From the NCBI RefSeq assembly GCF_013911755.1, contig NZ_JACESP010000001.1, positions 62,001 to 126,000 on the forward strand: a stretch of DNA of 64,000 nt, written 5' to 3'. The notes under the pieces are model-generated. The model was not told where the DNA came from. It ran no database searches and saw only the letters and a program-made list of their open reading frames with translations. Each line of letters opens with the position of its first letter. Positions within the stretch are counted from its first letter, which is position 1. The translations under genes and the position numbers were made by a program. This DNA is from Sphingosinicella sp. (GTDB taxonomy: Bacteria > Pseudomonadota > Alphaproteobacteria > Sphingomonadales > Sphingomonadaceae). Positions 18,132 through 27,145 of this stretch are shown one piece after another.

Positions 18132-19758
18132 AGATCGCCTCCTTGAACGGGTCCATGCCGACGCGGCGGTAGGTATCGAGGAAGCGTTCGCCCTCGGTGC
18201 GGAGCGTGCGGTATTTCTCCACCGTGCGCTCGATCGCATCGACGATACCGTCCTCGTCGAAGCCGGGGCCGGTGATGCGGCCGAGGCTCGCGTCTTCCGC
18301 GCCCGATCCGCCAAGCAGCAGCTGATAATTCTCCGTGCCCTTGCGGTCGACGCCGAGGATGCCGATGTGCCCGGCGTGATGATGCCCGCAGGCATTGATG
18401 CAGCCCGAAATTTTGAGCTTCAATTCGCCGAGATCGCGCTGCCGGTCGAGGCCCTCGAAACGCTTCGCGATCTTCTGCGCGACCGGGATCGAACGCGCGT
18501 TCGCAAGGCTGCAATAATCAAGACCGGGGCAGGCGATGATGTCGCTGATGAGATCGAGGTTCGCGCTCGCGAGATCGGCCGCAACCAGCTTCTGCCAGAT
18601 CGTGTAGAGATCGGCCTTCTTCACATGCGGCAGCACGATATTCTGCGCGTGCGTGACGCGAAGCTCGTCGAAGCTGTAGGTTTCCGCGAGGTCCGCCATC
18701 AGGTCGATCTGCGCGGACGACGCATCGCCCGGAATGCCGCCGACCGGCTTCAGGCTGATATTGACGATCGCATAGCCCGGTTGCTTGTGCGCCTTCACGT
18801 TCTGGTCGAGCCACACCGCGAAATCGGGATCGGAGCGATCGACCGTATCGCCAATGCCGGTTTCGAACGCCGGCGGCGCGAACTGCGCGGCGATGCGCTC
18901 GAACTCCCCGGCGGGCGGATCGAGGCCGAGCGTTTTCACATGCGCCCATTCCTCTTCCACCTGACGCGCGTATTCCGCCGCGCCGAGTTCGTGGACGAGG
19001 ATCTTGATGCGCGCCTTGTAGATGTTGTCGCGGCGCCCGTAGCGATTGTAGACGCGCAGGCACGCCTCCAGATAGCTGAGGAAATCGCCCGTCGGCAGGA
19101 ATTCGCGGATCACCGGCGCGACCATCGGCGTGCGGCCCATGCCGCCGCCCACGAACACGCGGAAGCCGAGCTCGCCCGCATCATTGTTGTAAAGCTGCAG
19201 CCCGATGTCGTGCAGCTTGATCGCCGCGCGGTCTTCGTCCGCCGCGACGATCGCGATCTTGAACTTGCGCGGCAGATAGCTGAATTCCGGGTGGAACGTC
19301 GACCACTGACGCAGCAGCTCCGCCCACGGGCGCGGGTCCGTCACCTCGTCGGCGGCGGCGCCGGCGAACTGGTCCGACGTCGTGTTGCGGATGCAGTTGC
19401 CGCTCGTCTGGATCGCGTGCATCTCGACGCTCGCAAGGTCGGCGAGAATGTCGGGCGCGTCTTCCAGCTTGATCCAGTTGTACTGAATGTTCTGGCGCGT
19501 GGTGAAATGGCCGTAGTCGCGGTCGTACTTGCGCGCGATGTGCGCGAGCATCCGCATCTGGCGGCTGTCCATCGTGCCATAAGGGATCGCAACGCGCAGC
19601 ATGTAGGCATGAAGCTGCAGGTAAAGCCCGTTCATCAGCCGCAGCGGCTTGAACTGGTCCTCGCTGATCTCGCCCGCAAGACGCCGCTGCACCTGGTCGC
19701 GGAACTCCTCGACGCGGGCATCGACGATCGACTGATCAAATTCGTCGTACTTGTACAT
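18124..19758 (-). CDS. cysI: Sulfite reductase hemoprotein subunit (siroheme, 4Fe-4S)
   Basis: A 544-residue nitrite/sulfite reductase hemoprotein, reducing sulfite to sulfide. Seen: the siroheme-binding FTTRQNIQYNWI (85-96), the repeat-2 region starting about 325, and the cofactor-bridging cysteines C410-x5-C416 (CPGLDYC) and C453-x3-C457 (CINAC followed by GHHHAGHIG). ATG 19758 overlaps the DUF2849 stop by one base (TGATG). No cysJ flavoprotein is encoded here, so electrons probably come from ferredoxin or another partner. The order cobA-DUF2849-cysI-DUF934-cysH favours sulfite over nitrite reduction. Confidence 0.93.
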   Translation of the reverse strand: MYKYDEFDQSIVDARVEEFRDQVQRRLAGEISEDQFKPLRLMNGLYLQLHAYMLRVAIPYGTMDSRQMRMLAHIARKYDRDYGHFTTRQNIQYNWIKLEDAPDILADLASVEMHAIQTSGNCIRNTTSDQFAGAAADEVTDPRPWAELLRQWSTFHPEFSYLPRKFKIAIVAADEDRAAIKLHDIGLQLYNNDAGELGFRVFVGGGMGRTPMVAPVIREFLPTGDFLSYLEACLRVYNRYGRRDNIYKARIKILVHELGAAEYARQVEEEWAHVKTLGLDPPAGEFERIAAQFAPPAFETGIGDTVDRSDPDFAVWLDQNVKAHKQPGYAIVNISLKPVGGIPGDASSAQIDLMADLAETYSFDELRVTHAQNIVLPHVKKADLYTIWQKLVAADLASANLDLISDIIACPGLDYCSLANARSIPVAQKIAKRFEGLDRQRDLGELKLKISGCINACGHHHAGHIGILGVDRKGTENYQLLLGGSGAEDASLGRITGPGFDEDGIVDAIERTVEKYRTLRTEGERFLDTYRRVGMDPFKEAIYG

Positions 19759-20054
19759 CAGATCACCCAGCTTCCCGCCTTCGGATCGGCGGGCTTGATA
19801 TTGAGGTCGAGCCGCACGGTGGGGCCGAGCGCGCGAATACGGTCCTTGATGTGGCCGGGGCGGGGGCCTTCGGGCGTTTGCTCGCCGTCGATCACATAAG
19901 GCGCGTTCACGCGGCGCGCGGCTTCCTCGGCGGCGGCGATCGCCTCGCCGTGGCCATCCACATCGACCGCCTCGGCGACATGGCGCGACCAGTCGCTGCC
20001 CGTCCACCAGACGACATCGCCGGTCTTGAGATCGTTTCCGGTAAGCAGCTTCAC
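19758..20054 (-). CDS. DUF2849 protein
   Basis: A 98-residue protein starting with GTG 20054, which overlaps the cobA stop (GTGA), and ending one base into cysI. The start VKLLTGNDLKTGDVVWWTG and the later AIAAAEEAARRVNAPYVID fit the DUF2849 family found beside sulfite reductase genes in alphaproteobacteria. No known catalytic motif, metal site or membrane segment is visible. Its tight coupling to cysI suggests a small accessory role in sulfite reduction, but this is inference only. Confidence 0.8.
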   Translation of the reverse strand: MKLLTGNDLKTGDVVWWTGSDWSRHVAEAVDVDGHGEAIAAAEEAARRVNAPYVIDGEQTPEGPRPGHIKDRIRALGPTVRLDLNIKPADPKAGSWVI

Positions 20055-20803
20055 GCCTGCATCTCCAGTTTTCTGATGTCCACGTCCGCACCAAGCGCGG
20101 CGACCGCGCCCACGACGATGAGCGCCGGGCTCTTTACCGCATTCCGCGTTACCGTCCCTTCGAGATCGGCGAGGATGCTGCGAATGACGCGCGCACCCGG
20201 CAATGTCCCGCGTTCCAAGATCGCGACCGGCACGTCCGGCGTCAGCCCATCCCCCATCAGTTTCTCGGCGATGGCGGCAGCGGTGGCGACGCCCATGTAG
20301 ATCACCAGCGTGCGGCCCTTGCCCGCAAGCCCCGCCCAATTCTGTTCGGTGAGGCCCTTGCACTGCCCGGCGACGAAACTCACGATCGAGGCGTGATCGC
20401 GGTGCGTGAGCGGCATCAGCGCTTCGGCCGCCGCGCCGAGCGGCGAGGAAATGCCGGGGACGACCTCCACGGGCACGCCCGCGGCGCGCGCGGCTTCCAC
20501 TTCCTCGCCGCCGCGCCCGAAGATGAACGGATCGCCGCCCTTCAGGCGCACGACGGTGTTTCCGGCCTTCGCCTCGGCGACGAGCAGCGCGTTGATGTCG
20601 TCCTGCGCCATCGTGTGGCGCGCGCGCCGCTTGGCGACGCTGATGCGGCGGGCGTCATGCGGCGCCAGGGCAAGCACGCGCGCATCGACAAGCCCGTCGT
20701 GCACGACGACATCGGCAAGGCCGAGCGCCCGCGCAGCGCGCAGCGTCAGCAGGTCCGGATCACCCGGCCCGGCGCCGACAAGAATGAGTTTGCCCATGGT
20801 CAT
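20051..20803 (-). CDS. cobA: Uroporphyrinogen-III C-methyltransferase
   Basis: A 250-residue SAM-dependent methyltransferase making precorrin-2, the branch point to siroheme and cobalamin. Seen: the SAM loop LVGAGPGDPDLLTLRAAR near the N-terminus, the family motif VVRLKGGDPFIFGRGGEE near residue 88-105, and VEVVPGISS. Starts at ATG 20803 or 20797 are both possible; 20803 is used. It is the first gene of the operon and supplies the substrate for the precorrin-2 dehydrogenase at 16132-16908; together they make the siroheme needed by CysI. No riboswitch is seen upstream. Confidence 0.92.
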   Translation of the reverse strand: MTMGKLILVGAGPGDPDLLTLRAARALGLADVVVHDGLVDARVLALAPHDARRISVAKRRARHTMAQDDINALLVAEAKAGNTVVRLKGGDPFIFGRGGEEVEAARAAGVPVEVVPGISSPLGAAAEALMPLTHRDHASIVSFVAGQCKGLTEQNWAGLAGKGRTLVIYMGVATAAAIAEKLMGDGLTPDVPVAILERGTLPGARVIRSILADLEGTVTRNAVKSPALIVVGAVAALGADVDIRKLEMQA

Positions 20804-20887
20804 GGCCGCTAGATGGTCTGCCCGCGCGCGAAGGCCAAGCAAGGCTTTCTTTGGGTGCGCCAAGCGGGGCTTGGCAGCGCGCGGAAA

Positions 20888-21646
20888 TCAGCCGAAATTC
20901 GGCGGACGCTTCTGCATGAAGGCGGTGGCGGCTTCCATGAACTCCGGCGATTTCAGCCGCTCGGTGAAAAGCTCGCTCTCCAGGAGCAGGCGCGCGGCGG
21001 TTTCGTCGCGATTCCGGCGCAGCAGGCCCTTGGTCAGCCGAACCGCCTCGGGCGCCTTCGCGGCGATGCCCTGCGCGATGCGCCGCGCTTCGGTTTCAAG
21101 CTCCGCGTGGGGGGCGAGACGGGCGGCAAGGCCGATCTTCACCGCCTCTTCGCCGGAAATCCGCCGTCCGGTCAGGAACATGTCGCTCGCCAGCGCCGTG
21201 CCGACGACCTGGGGCAGCAGTAGCGACGATCCCGCTTCCGGTACCAGCGCGAGGTCCACGAAGGGCGTCTGCAACATGGCGTTTTCGGACACCACGACGA
21301 GGTCGCAGTGCAGCAGCATCGTCGTGCCGACGCCGACGGCAACGCCGCCCACCGCCGCCATCAGCGGCTTTTCCGCGTTCAGGATCGATCGCAGGAAGCG
21401 CGCGACCGGCGTGTCCGTCCCGCGCGGCGGATTCGACTGGAAATCGACGAGGTCGTTGCCCGATGTGAACGCCTCGCCCGCGCCGGTCAGCAGCACCACG
21501 CGGATGCCGTCGTCGGTTTGCGCGCCGTCGATCGCGTCCGCCATCGCCGCGTACATGGCGTGCGTCAGCGCGTTCTTCTTCTCCGGGCGGTTCATGGTGA
21601 CGACGAGGACGCGGCCGTCGCGTTCGATGCGGATATGATCGGTCAT
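20888..21646 (-). CDS. Enoyl-CoA hydratase/isomerase family protein
   Basis: A 252-residue crotonase-fold protein. Seen: RPEKKNALTHAMYAAM, the CoA/oxyanion loop GEAFTSGNDLVDF, VGGVAVGVGTTMLLHCDLVVVSENAMLQTPFVDLALVPEAGSS, where the PEAGS Glu is a candidate catalytic residue while the other hydratase Glu position is not acidic. This pattern fits isomerase-like or unassigned crotonases more than classical enoyl-CoA hydratase. It lies 84 bp before the cobA operon on the same strand and is divergent from the ThDP enzyme. The substrate is unknown. Confidence 0.85.
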   Translation of the reverse strand: MTDHIRIERDGRVLVVTMNRPEKKNALTHAMYAAMADAIDGAQTDDGIRVVLLTGAGEAFTSGNDLVDFQSNPPRGTDTPVARFLRSILNAEKPLMAAVGGVAVGVGTTMLLHCDLVVVSENAMLQTPFVDLALVPEAGSSLLLPQVVGTALASDMFLTGRRISGEEAVKIGLAARLAPHAELETEARRIAQGIAAKAPEAVRLTKGLLRRNRDETAARLLLESELFTERLKSPEFMEAATAFMQKRPPNFG

Positions 21647-21746
21647 GCCGGGCTCAATGCCGGAAACGCGCGGCAGTTGATAGCTACGAGAGGGGAGAGG
21701 CTTCGCACGGCTTGACTTCGCTCCCCCACACGGGCACCGATCCCCC

Positions 21747-23393
21747 ATGCCGAGCGTGGCCGCAACCATCGCCGAAACTCTCGTCCATCAGGGCGTCAGC
21801 CACGTATTCTGCGTTCCGGGCGAATCCTACCTCGCCGTGCTCGACGCGCTGCACGACGTGCAGGACAGGATCGCGCTCATCACCTGCCGCCACGAAGCTG
21901 CCGCCGCCAACATGGCGGAAGCCTACGGCAAGCTGAACGGCAGGCCCGGCGTCGCGATGGTGACGCGCGGGCCGGGCGCGACGCACGCCTCGATCGGCGT
22001 GCACACGGCATTTCAGGATTCGACGCCGATGCTGCTGTTCGTCGGCGACGTCGGCACCGACATGATCGGGCGCGAGGCGTTTCAGGAGGTTGATTACCGC
22101 CGCATGTTCGGCGCGCTCGCCAAGGGTGTGTTCGTGCTCGACCGCGCCGACCGCGCGCACGAAATCGTCGCCTCGGCCTATGCGCTCAGCCTGTCGGGGC
22201 GGCCCGGCCCGGTGGTGGTTGCGCTGCCGGAGGATGTTCTCGTCGAGGAGGCGCAGGCGGCCGTCACCGCGCGCATCGAGCCGCCGCAGGCCTCGCCCGA
22301 TGCGTCTGCCATTGCGGCGCTCGCCAACATGCTCGACGCCGCAGAACGCCCGCTGCTCTGGCTCGGCGGGCCGGGCTGGACCGCCGAGGATGTGGCCGCT
22401 GTGCAGAGCTTCGCTGAAAGCGCGAATCTTCCCGTCATCACCTCATGGCGCCGCAAGGACCGTTTCGACAACGCGCACCCGATCTACGTGGGCGAACTGG
22501 GGCTCGGTTCGAACCCCAAGCTCATCGAGCGCGTCAAATCCGCCGATCTCATCATCGCGCTCGGCACGCGGCTCGGCGAGGTGGCGAGCCAGGGCTACAC
22601 GTTGCCCGCAGTGCCGACCCCCGCACAGAGCCTCGTCCATATCCATCCCGATGCCGATACGCTGGGGCGCGTCCGCCGTCCGGCGCTTGCGATCCAGTCG
22701 TCGATCCGGCTCGCCTGCGCGGCGCTCGGCGAACTCGGCTTCGCGATCGATGGTTCGCGCTGGGCGGATTGGACCCGCGCCGCGCGCGCCGATTATGAGG
22801 CATGGGTGCAACCGACGTCCGTTGTAAACGGTGTTAACATGGCCGAAGTAATCGGCCATCTCGATGCCACGCTCGGCGCCGACACGATCTATTGCAACGG
22901 CGCGGGCAACTTCGCCGGGTGGCTGCACCGCTTCCATCAGCATCGCCGCATCGGCACGCAGCTTGCGCCAACATCGGGCGCGATGGGCTACGGCGTTCCC
23001 GCCGGGATCGCCGCGAAGCTGCTCCAGCCGGAGCGCGAGGTCGTGGTGCTCGCGGGCGACGGCGACTTCCTGATGTCGGGCAATGAGCTCATCACCGCCG
23101 CGCGCTACGGCGCCAATGTGCTGTTCATTGTCGTCGACAATGGCCAGTATGGCACGATCCGGATGCATCAGGCGCGCGATTATCCGGGGCGGCAATCGGG
23201 CACCGCGCTCGTGAACCCCGATTTCGCCGCCTTCGCGCGCAGCTTCGGCTGTCACGGTGAAACCGTCGATCGCACCGAAGACTTCCCCGCCGCGCTCGTC
23301 CGCGCCCGCGTAAGCGGCGTCCCTGCGCTCATCGCGGTGAAGACCGACCCGCGTGAGATCGCCCCCGGAAGACGGCTGGGCGACGACGCATGA
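21747..23393 (+). CDS. Thiamine diphosphate enzyme, acetolactate synthase large-subunit-like
   Basis: A 548-residue ThDP-dependent decarboxylase-family protein with the three expected domains. Seen: catalytic Glu50 in CRHEAAAANMAEAYGK, the RGPGATHA loop, and the Mg-ThDP motif GDGDFLMSGNEL followed by the matching Asn region (VVDNGQYGTI). It lacks a neighbouring regulatory subunit gene (ilvN), and the substrate-binding part differs from biosynthetic IlvB, so it is probably catabolic or specialised. Its stop overlaps the ATG of the M20 hydrolase (ATGA), and arginine-catabolic ast genes follow. Acetolactate, glyoxylate, sulfopyruvate or an arginine-linked reaction are all possible; sequence alone does not decide. 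Confidence 0.83.
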   Translation: MPSVAATIAETLVHQGVSHVFCVPGESYLAVLDALHDVQDRIALITCRHEAAAANMAEAYGKLNGRPGVAMVTRGPGATHASIGVHTAFQDSTPMLLFVGDVGTDMIGREAFQEVDYRRMFGALAKGVFVLDRADRAHEIVASAYALSLSGRPGPVVVALPEDVLVEEAQAAVTARIEPPQASPDASAIAALANMLDAAERPLLWLGGPGWTAEDVAAVQSFAESANLPVITSWRRKDRFDNAHPIYVGELGLGSNPKLIERVKSADLIIALGTRLGEVASQGYTLPAVPTPAQSLVHIHPDADTLGRVRRPALAIQSSIRLACAALGELGFAIDGSRWADWTRAARADYEAWVQPTSVVNGVNMAEVIGHLDATLGADTIYCNGAGNFAGWLHRFHQHRRIGTQLAPTSGAMGYGVPAGIAAKLLQPEREVVVLAGDGDFLMSGNELITAARYGANVLFIVVDNGQYGTIRMHQARDYPGRQSGTALVNPDFAAFARSFGCHGETVDRTEDFPAALVRARVSGVPALIAVKTDPREIAPGRRLGDDA

Positions 23394-24619
23394 CCCGGCT
23401 CACGGATGCCGAAGCGGGGGCGCTCGCGTTCCTCGACGATGCCCACGCGCCCATGCTCGCGGCGATTGAAAGCTGGGCGGCGATCAACACCGGCAGTCGC
23501 AATCTTGCGGGCCTCGCGCACTATGCCGATGTGCTCGCCGAAGCCTTCGCGCCGCTCGGCGGCGAGATCCGCCGCGTGCCGCCCGCGCCCGTCGAGGCGG
23601 TGGACGCCGCGGGCCGCACCTATGCGCTTGCGCACGGCGACAACCTCCACATCGTCATGGACCGCCCGGCGAACAAGCGCGTGCTGCTGACCGGGCACAT
23701 GGACACGGTGTTTCCTGTCGATCACCCGTTTCAGGCGCTGCGCTGGCTGGCCGACGGCGTGTTGAACGGGCCGGGCGTCGCCGACATGAAGGGCGGTATC
23801 GCCGTCATGCTCTGGGCGCTCCGCTGCTTCGAAGCGTCGCCCTTCGCCCGTCAGCTCGGCTGGGAAATCATCCTCAACAGCGACGAGGAGGTGTCCTCGC
23901 TCGGCTCTGCGCCGCTGCTCGCCGAAACCGGACGGCGCTGCCAGATCGGCCTCACCTTCGAGCCGTCCTCGCTCCCTGACGGCACGCTCGCGGGCGCGCG
24001 CAAAGGCAGCGGCAACTTCTCCGCAGCCATTGCGGGTAGGGCCGCGCACGCGGGCCGCAATCCCGAAGAGGGCCGCAACGCCATCATCGCCGCCGCCGAC
24101 CTCGCGCTCCGGCTTGATGCCATGAAGGGCCCGACGCTCTCCGTGAACGTCGCCAAGCTGGACGGCGGCGGCCCCAACAACGTCGTGCCCGATACCGCCG
24201 TGCTGCGCTGGAACATGCGTCCCTCGACCTTCGAGGATCAGCACCGCGCTTCGCACGCCGTCGCCGATGCGATCAGTGCGGTGGCTGCCGCGCACGACGT
24301 TTCGATCCGGCTTTCGGGCAGCTTCGCGCGCCCGCCCAAACCGATGGACGCGCACCAGCAGAAGCTCTTCGATCTCGTTCGCGCCTGCGGCCTCGATCTT
24401 GGTCTCGACATCGGCTGGCGCGACACCGGCGGCGTCTGCGACGGCAATAATCTCGCCGCGGCGGGGCTTGCGGTCGTCGATACGCTTGGAGTACGAGGTG
24501 GCTCGATCCATTCGGATCAAGAGTATCTGCTTACCGCGTCCCTTGTTGAAAGGGCGCGGCTGTCGGCACTGATCCTGATGCGTCTCGCGCAGGGTGCCTG
24601 GGACGGCCACGGGGCCTGA
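23390..24619 (+). CDS. M20-family metallohydrolase (carboxypeptidase/deacylase type)
   Basis: A 409-residue M20 (glutamate carboxypeptidase-like) hydrolase. The di-zinc set is intact: His103 and Asp105 (TGHMDTVFPVDH), Asp132 (GVADMKGG), and the general-base pair Glu166-Glu167 (NSDEEVSS); the dimerisation domain begins near KGSGNFSAAIAGRAAHAG. There is no signal peptide, so it is cytosolic. ATG 23390 overlaps the previous stop by 4 bp. It precedes astA by 86 bp. AstE, the usual succinylglutamate desuccinylase, belongs to another family (M14-like) and is not present here, so this enzyme could take its place; that is inference. Confidence 0.85.
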   Translation: MTRLTDAEAGALAFLDDAHAPMLAAIESWAAINTGSRNLAGLAHYADVLAEAFAPLGGEIRRVPPAPVEAVDAAGRTYALAHGDNLHIVMDRPANKRVLLTGHMDTVFPVDHPFQALRWLADGVLNGPGVADMKGGIAVMLWALRCFEASPFARQLGWEIILNSDEEVSSLGSAPLLAETGRRCQIGLTFEPSSLPDGTLAGARKGSGNFSAAIAGRAAHAGRNPEEGRNAIIAAADLALRLDAMKGPTLSVNVAKLDGGGPNNVVPDTAVLRWNMRPSTFEDQHRASHAVADAISAVAAAHDVSIRLSGSFARPPKPMDAHQQKLFDLVRACGLDLGLDIGWRDTGGVCDGNNLAAAGLAVVDTLGVRGGSIHSDQEYLLTASLVERARLSALILMRLAQGAWDGHGA

Positions 24620-24705
24620 TCGGCACCGGCGCCGATCGCCGGAACGATATCGTCCCCGATACACGACCACACGTGTTAAGGCGCGCCCGCGCCGGGGGAG
24701 TATAT

Positions 24706-25725
24706 ATGGTCTGGTTCATTCGGCCCGCGCGCGCGGACGATGTCGATGCCCTGCTCGTGCTTGCCGAGCAGACAGGCGGAGGCTTCACCAACCTGCCGCC
24801 GGACCGGGACGCGCTTGCGCGCCGCATCGGCTGGAGCTGCGAGAGCTTCGCGCGGGACGGTGCGCTTCCGCAGGACGAGCTCTACATGCTGCTGATGGAG
24901 GAGGCCGAGACGGGCCGCATCGGCGGCAGCGCGATGATCTTCTCGCGCCTCGGCGGCGAATGGCCGTTTTACACCTACAAGATCGCCACCGTGAACCAGA
25001 CCTCGAAGGAACTGGGGCGCAACATCACGATGGAGGTGCTGCACCTCACCAACGACTTCAACGGCGCTGCCGAAGTCGGCGGCCTCTTCCTGCTGCCGGA
25101 GCTTCGCGCCGAGGGACTCGGTCGCCTTCTCGCGCGCAGCCGCTACCTCTTCATGGCGCGCCACCGCGAGCGCTTCCCGACCCGCGTCGTCGCCGAGCTT
25201 CGCGGCTGGCACCACCCGGACGGCAGTTCGCCGTTCTGGGACGGGCTCGGCCGCAAGTTCTTCGAAATGCCGTTTCAGGAGGCTGACCGCTTCAATTCGC
25301 TCCACGGCAACCAGTTCATCGCCGACCTGATGCCTCGATATCCGATCTACACCGCGCTCCTCTCCGAAGAGGCGCGCGCGGTGATCGGAAAGCCGCACGA
25401 CACCGGCGTCCCGGCGCTGAAGCTGCTCGAAAAAGAGGGCTTCATCTACGAAGGCTATATAGACATCTTCGACGGCGGTCCCACCGTCTTCGCCTACATT
25501 GACAACATCCGCACCGTGCAGCAGTGCCGCTCGCTCCCGGTCGCCGATCCCGCGCCCGGCGAGAACGGCCCGGTAAGCGCGCTCCTCGCAAAAGGCACGC
25601 TGCAGGACTTCCGCGCCTGGCAGAGCCGCGCCGCCGAAACACCGCAGGGCCTTTCGCTCACAGCAGACGAAATCCGGCTGCACGGCCTTCGCCCCGGAGA
25701 AATGATCAGCCATGTCCCAGCCTGA
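24706..25725 (+). CDS. astA: Arginine N-succinyltransferase
   Basis: A 339-residue enzyme, normal length for AstA, which transfers succinyl from succinyl-CoA to arginine as the first step of the AST pathway. Seen: N-terminal MVWFIRPARADDVDALLVLA, GGGFTNLPPDRDAL, EVGGLFLLPELRAEGLGRLL and the C-terminal ADPAPGENGPVSALLAKG. ATG 24706 has GGGGGAG 6 bp upstream; the frame is open further to 24673 but that part is unsupported. A palindrome ACACGTGT lies at 24669-24676 just upstream; its role is unknown. Its end overlaps astD by 14 bp. Confidence 0.93.
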   Translation: MVWFIRPARADDVDALLVLAEQTGGGFTNLPPDRDALARRIGWSCESFARDGALPQDELYMLLMEEAETGRIGGSAMIFSRLGGEWPFYTYKIATVNQTSKELGRNITMEVLHLTNDFNGAAEVGGLFLLPELRAEGLGRLLARSRYLFMARHRERFPTRVVAELRGWHHPDGSSPFWDGLGRKFFEMPFQEADRFNSLHGNQFIADLMPRYPIYTALLSEEARAVIGKPHDTGVPALKLLEKEGFIYEGYIDIFDGGPTVFAYIDNIRTVQQCRSLPVADPAPGENGPVSALLAKGTLQDFRAWQSRAAETPQGLSLTADEIRLHGLRPGEMISHVPA

Positions 25726-27145
25726 ACTCGTCTCGACCGATCCGTCCACCGGCGAGGTCGTGTGGCGCGGGCCGGTCGCCAGCCTTGAGGATGTGAACCG
25801 CGCCGTCGTGTCGGCGCGCGCCGCGCAGCCGGGGTGGGAGGCGGTGCGCCTCTCGGAGCGCGTCGAGCTGATGCGCAAGTACCAGAACATCGTGCGCGAT
25901 CGCGGCGAAGATCTCGCGGCGATGATTGCGCGCGAGACCGGCAAGCCGCTGTGGGAAACGAAGACAGAGGTGCAGAGCGTCATCGGCAAGGTCGATATCT
26001 CGCTCAGCGCCTATCAGGAGCGCACGGGCAACCGGAAGAAGGAGGGCGAGGGCTTCACACAGCAGCTTCGTCACCGCCCGCACGGTGTGCTCGCGGTGCT
26101 CGGCCCCTACAATTTCCCCGCGCATTTGCCGAACGGCCACATCGTGCCTGCGCTGCTCGCGGGCAATGCCGTGGTGTTGAAACCGTCGGAGCTGACCCCC
26201 GGCACAGCGGCACTGATGCGCGAATGCTGGATGCAGGCGGGGCTGCCCGAAGGCGCGCTGGAGATCGTGCAGGGCGGCGGCGATGTCGGCCGCGCGCTCG
26301 CTGGGCACGAAGGCATCGACGGGCTGCTGTTCACGGGAAGCGCCACGACAGGCCATGCGCTCGCCCGCCAGTTCGCCGAAACGCCGCACAGAATCCTCGC
26401 GCTCGAAATGGGCGGCAATAACCCGCTTATCGTGTGGGACGTGCGCGATACGGACCTTCCCGCCGCCGCTGCGCTTATCGTGCAGTCCGCGTTTCTCTCC
26501 GCCGGGCAGCGCTGCACCTGCGCGCGCCGCCTGATCGTGGAGGAGGGCAAGCACGAGGCGCTCATCGAGCAGGTGACGGCGCTCATGGACAAGCTCATCG
26601 TCGGCGCGCCGTTCGATGAACCGCAGCCGTTCATGGGGCCGGTGGGTGACAATCGCGCTGCTGATCGGCTTCTGGATCAGGTCGCGGGGCTCAAGGCGGG
26701 TGGCGCGGTCGCCATCCGCCCGCTGACGCGAATGACACCGGACCGGCCATTCCTTACCCCTGCGTTTCTTGACGTGACCGATGTGCCCCACCGCCCCGAC
26801 GAGGAAATGTTCGGCCCCGTGCTGCAGCTGATCCGGGTGCCGGATTTCTCCGCCGCGATGATGGAGGCGAATGCCACGCGCTTCGGCCTGTCCGCCGGAC
26901 TTATCGGCGGCGATCAGGCACTTTACGACCGCTTCTGGTCGGGCGCCCGCGCGGGCATCGTCAACTGGAACCGGCCGACGAACGGCGCGGCGTCGAACGC
27001 CCCGTTCGGCGGCGTTGGGGCGAGCGGAAACCATCGGCCGAGCGCATATTACGCGGCGGACTACTGCGCGTTTCCGGTCGCCAGCCTTGAGGAAGCCAAG
27101 GTGCGCGGCGCGATCACGACGGGTTTGAAGGCTGACGACGAATGA
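25712..27145 (+). CDS. astD: Succinylglutamic semialdehyde dehydrogenase
   Basis: A 477-residue aldehyde dehydrogenase. Seen: the Rossmann region VLAVLGPYNFPAHLPNGHIV, LKPSELTP, catalytic Glu in ALEMGGNNPLIV, and catalytic Cys in SAGQRCTCARRL; the PFGGVGASGNHRPSAYYAADYC tail is typical of AstD rather than general aldehyde dehydrogenases. It oxidises N-succinylglutamate semialdehyde in step four of the arginine succinyltransferase pathway. Translation is coupled on both sides: it starts 14 bp inside astA and its stop overlaps the astB ATG. Confidence 0.92.
   Translation: MSQPELVSTDPSTGEVVWRGPVASLEDVNRAVVSARAAQPGWEAVRLSERVELMRKYQNIVRDRGEDLAAMIARETGKPLWETKTEVQSVIGKVDISLSAYQERTGNRKKEGEGFTQQLRHRPHGVLAVLGPYNFPAHLPNGHIVPALLAGNAVVLKPSELTPGTAALMRECWMQAGLPEGALEIVQGGGDVGRALAGHEGIDGLLFTGSATTGHALARQFAETPHRILALEMGGNNPLIVWDVRDTDLPAAAALIVQSAFLSAGQRCTCARRLIVEEGKHEALIEQVTALMDKLIVGAPFDEPQPFMGPVGDNRAADRLLDQVAGLKAGGAVAIRPLTRMTPDRPFLTPAFLDVTDVPHRPDEEMFGPVLQLIRVPDFSAAMMEANATRFGLSAGLIGGDQALYDRFWSGARAGIVNWNRPTNGAASNAPFGGVGASGNHRPSAYYAADYCAFPVASLEEAKVRGAITTGLKADDE

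Noticed and set aside
20859-20875. Short inverted repeat GCCAAG-CGGGG-CTTGGC after the enoyl-CoA hydratase-like gene
   Set aside because: Only a 6-bp stem and no T run on the transcribed strand, so a terminator cannot be supported.
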